A stretch of DNA of 64,000 nt from Tethya wilhelma (lineage: Eukaryota; Porifera; Demospongiae; Tethyida; Tethyidae), in the NCBI GenBank assembly GCA_964030475.1, contig CAXIPT010000010.1:2714366-2778365 (forward strand). Reading direction: 5' to 3'. Under the pieces are notes generated by a model, which saw only the letters and a list, made by a program, of their open reading frames with translations, had not been told where the DNA came from and made no database searches. Position numbers and translations under genes: made by a program. Of this stretch, positions 59,067 through 64,000 are shown piece by piece; positions within the stretch are counted from its first letter, which is position 1; the number at the start of each line of letters is the position of its first letter.

Positions 59067-60150
59067 AGCATGTTCGGAGGCAGCCCAGAGAAGACTGCTA
59101 TCTGGACACGAAGTTTTTGCAGAGATTTATGGACCAGATCAACAATGTTCGAACTTGTACCACTCAAGGTAAACTGGTTGTAGTGATCAAATGTGTACAT
59201 GTACACATATGCACTCACTGTATAAATGTAAATGCTCACACTGTAGCCAACACTAAATGTAATCACTTCAAAATCTTGACACTAACTACAGGTTGCAAAC
59301 GCAGCTTTCATCCATCACAGATGTAAGTAACGAACAGTGCCCCTCACAGAGCTTTGCTTATCACAGAAACTGGTACCAACATTCCTGAATGAAGCAAGAT
59401 TAGACACATCCTACGTACTTGCAGGAAAATACGACACAGATCTTCAAAGCTGTACAAATTACATTCATCTTGAGTGGTTGTGTATAGCTGTGGAAAGTGT
59501 ACAGATAGCAGTAACCATGAGTGAGAAACAGGCTGACCTGTCTCTTTCACATTCTTGCCTACAAAATTGAGATTGAACATTGAGGCAGCAATTGATGGTA
59601 CATCCTGTTTGAAGAGAGGTCATTCCAACTGGCCCGAGGCCTCTCACAATGTCCTCATTAGATTTCAGAGTAAACACATCTTCCTCAAGTGATTGCTAAC
59701 CTCTCCACCAACCTTGGCCTCCTGCAATCAAACATGACCCACCAACTGAGCACTAAACGAGACGAGTACCATCACTGGACCACAGAACTCTACAGGTCAG
59801 TAGACATTGTATGTGTTGAGAACTGCATGAAGCTAATTGGATTCGGCTCTAAGTATATTCACAATTCATCTATCATCTACAGGAGGTTACAGCTGCCAGT
59901 GTATGAGGGGGTTAAAGAGGCACAGAAGAGAATCAAGGTAGAAAGATTTAAATAGCAAAAAAAGAGGATTGGACAAAGAGAAGACGAATTGAACTAAAGA
60001 TACAGAGAAAAAGAGAGCAGACAGTTCGCAAACAATGGAGCAAGCAACATGGTGGTGACAAGAGTGATTCAGAGATGAAGAATGTAGTGAAGCAAAGCAT
60101 GTGGGTTAATCACACATACCTGGACGTCTTCGAGAGACTGCTCTCATAAA
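59067..60150 (+). pseudogene. Mutator-like transposase remnant, C-terminal part
   Basis: Broken plus-strand frames contain MDQINNVRTCTTQG, ESVQIAVTMSEKQADLSLSH (59485-59550), NWPEASHNVLIRFQSKHIF (about 59625-59685), NLGLLQSNMTHQLSTKRDEY (59700-59770) then a Lys/Arg-rich tail (KRRRIELKIQRKREQTVRKQ, about 59975-60035). The EASHNVLIRF and LLQSNMT phrases recall the end of a large transposase family sometimes labelled Mutator-like. Stops and shifts are frequent. It seems continuous with the Ulp1-PHD part that follows. Confidence 0.45.
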
Positions 60151-60229
60151 AGAAAAAGACAGAATCCTCCTCCAGACAAACCATAGTGCACATGTAACAT
60201 GTCTAGAGCCCACAACACTGCCCTCTAAG

Positions 60230-60990
60230 AAATCGATACAAGAGTGATAATTATCATTAACACTGGGGATTACTACAAGGTGGACGTGAGACAACGAGAT
60301 GTGTGGGTCAAAGATTTACTGTACACTCTGACTGATGAAGACCATCATCAAACCATACAGAAATCAAACAGCTGGCTTAGCACAATCATTCATTCAGCAA
60401 AGCTTTCCTGACATTGCTGGTTGACAGTCTCCAGTACTGCAGCAGACTAGGGCATTCCAAACTTACTCAATGGAGTTTGTGCAAATAATAAACATTGACA
60501 ATTAATGTTCACTGGTGTGTGGTGTCCAATATCGGCTGCCAGGAAAGCTGTATATATATAACAGTCTCAACTGGTCACTGAGGTCAGTCATCTTGTATTC
60601 TGATTGTAGCTAACAATCAACACAGTGGAGGTGCAGAAGCAGCTAATCAATCAGACTGTGGTTGCTATTGTCATGGCCTACGGCATATGTGGTGGATTTG
60701 ACTCAGGAGTGGTAGAGTACAACCAGACCAAAATCAGAAGCCACTTGAGGACATGTGTAAAGGAAGGTTCCATCATGCATTTTCCAATAAGAGGAGAGAG
60801 AAAGACAGGGGGCATCTTGTCATCATCACTTTCAGCTACTATATTTGCAGAATGCCGAAAGCCAAATATGGTAACTGTAAGGAGTGGTACCACAAAGACT
60901 TCATGGACTTCATGGACATTCCAGACGAGGTCTTTTTAACACAAAGATATCCACTGGGAATGCAAGAAATGACAAAGTATGTGACCCACA
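60230..60990 (+). pseudogene. Ulp1-like cysteine protease and PHD finger remnant
   Basis: A first frame gives WVKDLLYTLTDEDHHQTIQK then SNSWLS; others give EFVQIINIDN, where the catalytic His would follow, and GKLYIYNSLNWSLRSVI. The frame 60625 onward gives VVAIVMAYGICGG where Ulp1 proteases have the DCGxFA box; the Asp-Cys-Gly is lost. KIRSHLRTC follows. The frame 60833-60990 has ICRMPK, GNCKEWYHKDFMD and IPDEVF, half of a PHD finger with missing cysteines. Ulp1 proteases cut SUMO-like proteins. Ulp1 plus PHD tails are known on several animal DNA transposons. It is dead here. Confidence 0.6.
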
Positions 60991-63900
60991 ATAGTTTATT
61001 GTGTACTTTTTTCTGACATAAAATTGTTTTGGACACACTATATACATATTGGGTGATTTGGAACTACATTGTACAAAACATAAGCTTCGGTCTTTATTTA
61101 ATTTGTTGGTTTCCAGTAACGCTACAATTCAGGACACTCATTAAACGCTTTAACAATAAAACCCTTGGTGCAATGGTACACAAGCCTCAGCACACTCAAC
61201 TGGACAAACCGAAAAAAAAATAAAATAAAAAAAAAAGAAGCACAAAAGAAGATCATAGCCGAGTTACCTTCTTGTCACAATTTTAAAGCACTAAAATTTA
61301 GCTATGCCACGGAGTGTGCTTAGCATGTGCAGAGGATAATGGTAGTCATTTTGCCTCAAGGACACTTGCCCAAGAAAGCAACCCGCCAGCAAGGTGGCCT
61401 GTTTCAAGGGATGAAGTTATTCAACAGAAGAAAATAAAAGAGCACCTATTGTTAGTAGTAAGACCAAAACTAATAATTTAGCAGACTTTTTCTGTTTTGA
61501 GCTTTTTTGTGTGCATAAAATGTGTAGTGAAATATGCTATTTTTGGCGATGTTTGTTTCAATGAATATATATTATAACCAATTACATGACAATGATTTAT
61601 AGTGTGAATCCATCTCTCCCTGCAAAGACTCAGGGCTCAGCTCCATTTGGCATCAGCTTGCCTAGTGAGGCAAATATCCAAGGTCTGATCCACACTGATT
61701 TTGACAGTTTTGGCTCTTAGGTAGAATTTAACAGAATTTTTTGTTGAGACAAACCTACTAGACAATCCTACTAGTAGAGTAGTGTGTATAATTCATGTGA
61801 TTATAGATGTTCGGGGCTGTGTTTTTATTTATAGAATCACTATAATTGGAACTATGTGTTTGGCACATTAATACTTGTACTGTCTCTCTCTATTAAAGTC
61901 TGTGGCAATCTGTCAGATTTACACAAAACTAGCGCATCTGCTAACATTTATGATTCTTAGCTCTCAGACAGAAAGTTTTTACTGGTTCTAGCTTTGTATT
62001 TTTGTTGGAATGTTAAAGAAGAGGGGTCAAAGGTCACAAATTTCTCTTCGTTCTTATTAAGTACTGTACTATCGCAAACCAGAAGGATGTAAAAACGAGG
62101 GCAGACTCATCTAAAATATTTATATCAAAATGTCATACATGTACAGTAGCCTTCAATATGAAGTTCTTGTTCCAATTGCGTATAGACCATCCATGCCAAT
62201 GCTTTTGTTTACATGTTACATCACTGTTTTAATTCTCATTATCACTCAAGAAAAGAAAAACAACATTTCAACGTAGCAGAAATAGGGCAAATTATGTATC
62301 AAAACTTGGATTAAACAGCTCTAAGCTTGAAAAATAAGCAAGAATCTTGTACGAAAAGATCTTATATCAGAGAGTCAACTTAGCCTAGTAGAATTTCACA
62401 CTAATCATTCTCTTGTTTACAATAAGAAAAAAGATGAAGAGAAGGACTTTGGTGTCTGCTACACTACTAAATACTTGTAAATAAGGTATATTTTCTGAAG
62501 CTAATGGGTGGTAATCAATTGTGATTAGTTAGAAATTTGAGGAAGAACAGTATGCATGGGTTAAGTTAAGACTAAGACTTGAGTGTTTGAGCCTATACTT
62601 TAAAATTTCAGTTGTTTGATAGTAAGGTAATTTTCTGTACCTGTAAGATTTGATATGGTTCAATATGACCCTCATGCAAATATATTGTATAGTATGTGCT
62701 CTCAGTAATGGAATAAGACTTAGTCAATGTAGTAGTAAAAAACTATAACCTTTTTTTCACCATGTATTCTTGTCTCACTTCAGATGGTTTAAAAACCCCC
62801 TTAACAAAGGAGATCTGATTCCAAAAAGTCAGAAACAAACAAAGAGAACTTTGTACCACAAGCTCAGTGATCTTCATTCATCTGCTAAGCTAGCTGTTTT
62901 TATTACATGAATCGTGTATTCATATTAGTTGTTGATTGTCCATAATTATATGTATTGTATCTTTACATTAGGCGGCTAAAAGAAAATTTATTGTTTCTCA
63001 AGCTTTTTTTTAAGAAAAAACATGAGGGATGCTCTTTTTTTTTTAGGGCGTGTCTACAAATTCAAGACACACCTACTTCCTATTATCCATTCCATGTTAA
63101 TTTTTCAATAGAAAATTTAATAGAAGTCTTCAGAACACACTAAAAAATTCTATATATATATAGAAATTTAATTAGTACCAAAAAGTTTCCTTTTTCGCTT
63201 ATAAACACTGGGGTCTTCCCCTCTTGCTTACATGATGTACAAATAGGGTACTGACCCTCTTCCACACTGTCCTGTTCACATGCACAATGTACGCACACTA
63301 ACGAGAACATCTCCGAAGAGTAGTAGGGAATTTCAACTGGATATTTTGCATGTTACATTGAACACTGAAGGACAGTGAACTTTATGTATATGCCAAACAA
63401 TGCTACTGCATCGCTGACATTGACATTCAGTGGATATGTCTTGAAAGTCAGGGTTCTTCCTATGATAGCAGACAGAGGGGCATCCACTGACTCGGAAGGT
63501 GGTACATACGGCTCTAACAGGTCGTACACATGGTCACAAATACCTTTGTACAAATCTAAAATATCTGTTCTTCTGGTGTCCTCTTCGAGAATATTTACAA
63601 CTCTCCAGTACGTCTCTCACCACAGTACTTTTGGAACTAGTATTTTGGTAGAGAGAAGCATTTTTCAGACTTGCCTCGTTCCCACTTTCAGGCACTTTTT
63701 TTCCGCCACGAGGCTCTGCGGTTTAGCTCACGTGAGAATAATGGGTGTGGCATGCATAATTAATTAGAAAAAAAATCGAATCTTTCAAAAATAAACGAGC
63801 GGGCGGGCCTGAAAAACAATGAATTTTCTTTTAGTGGCCTTACATAAATTTTTTATAATTATTATTTTAACAGACATTTCATTTAGGGGCTGAAAGTAGA

Positions 63901-64000
63901 GTTTTTCTCAATGCCTTTGAGTTTTGTGTGGACTTATTTCGTGCCTCCTTGTACTGTTCAATGACTGGTTTTATGAATGAAAACCCTCTAATGGTTAAGT
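60991..64000. other. Right end without a recognised gene
   Basis: A diverged copy of the GCACGTGC-rich repeat is at 61300-61360. A minus-strand ORF (63553-63353; DHVYDLLEPYVPPSESVDAP near its start) has no known match but is free of simple repeats and could be an exon. A GAGCGGGCGGGC GC-box-like site lies at about 63797. The rest is AT-rich. Confidence 0.4.

Noticed and set aside
1..64000. tRNA or rRNA genes
   Set aside because: I saw no cloverleaf with a GGTTCGAATCC-type arm and no rRNA core sequence on either strand; a tRNAscan or Rfam run would settle it.
1..64000. Bacterial symbiont contamination
   Set aside because: Introns, animal-type protein families and eukaryotic transposons occur throughout; no operon-like block is present.

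Overview
The window is nuclear DNA of an animal. It has protein genes cut by short GT-AG introns, AT-rich flanks, many microsatellites and very many mobile elements of metazoan type. The small introns, the divergent PXK/Slob-like pseudokinases, the single-finger GATA gene and the element families suggest an early-branching animal, most likely a demosponge such as Amphimedon. That placement is inference; nothing here proves the species. One 100-N gap (15545-15644) and three single Ns (17215, 35881, 40041) show that this is a draft scaffold.

Left end (1-11.5 kb): three tandem same-strand paralogues of a PXK/Slob-like kinase fold (47-1857, 2741-5435, about 6481-10710). All three lack the usual catalytic aspartates and so are predicted pseudokinases. 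They differ at their ends. The second has one membrane segment before the kinase-like domain. The third has an N-terminal block of three membrane segments and a C-terminal hydrophobic hairpin. A 270-bp exon-intron-exon block is almost identical in all three, including the intron, which suggests gene conversion. A canonical kinase ORF, cut off just after DFG, follows at 10826-11431.

Middle left (11.8-16.6 kb): a minus-strand GATA zinc-finger gene (11847-14845), one orphan plus-strand exon of a tyrosine phosphatase (15132-15251), the scaffold gap and a minus-strand Helitron N-terminal fragment.

From 18 to 61 kb the window is mostly a graveyard of transposons, often nested or rearranged. It holds a foldback family; pieces of a P-element/THAP9-like element in two dispersed and inverted sets; pogo/Tigger transposase fragments; a Ginger1-like element with TIRs, a 4-bp target duplication, introns and a C-terminal PHD finger (29054-31736); a HIRAN-like fragment; a CXXC-finger plus OTU-protease fragment; a degenerate minus-strand gene with a RING finger and RAG1-like spacing of motifs (42.05-43.9 kb); a 995-bp TIR element; a complete but frameshifted BEL/Pao retrotransposon with both LTRs (49805-55760); and a decayed transposase with Ulp1-protease and PHD parts (57.2-61.0 kb). 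Several MITEs have clear terminal repeats and target duplications. From 61 to 64 kb I see no convincing gene.

The only genes likely to act for the host are the pseudokinases, the GATA factor and perhaps the truncated kinase. The most unusual features are the pseudokinase array and the recurrence of chromatin- or ubiquitin-related domains (PHD, CXXC, OTU, Ulp1, HIRAN, RING) in or beside the decayed mobile elements.
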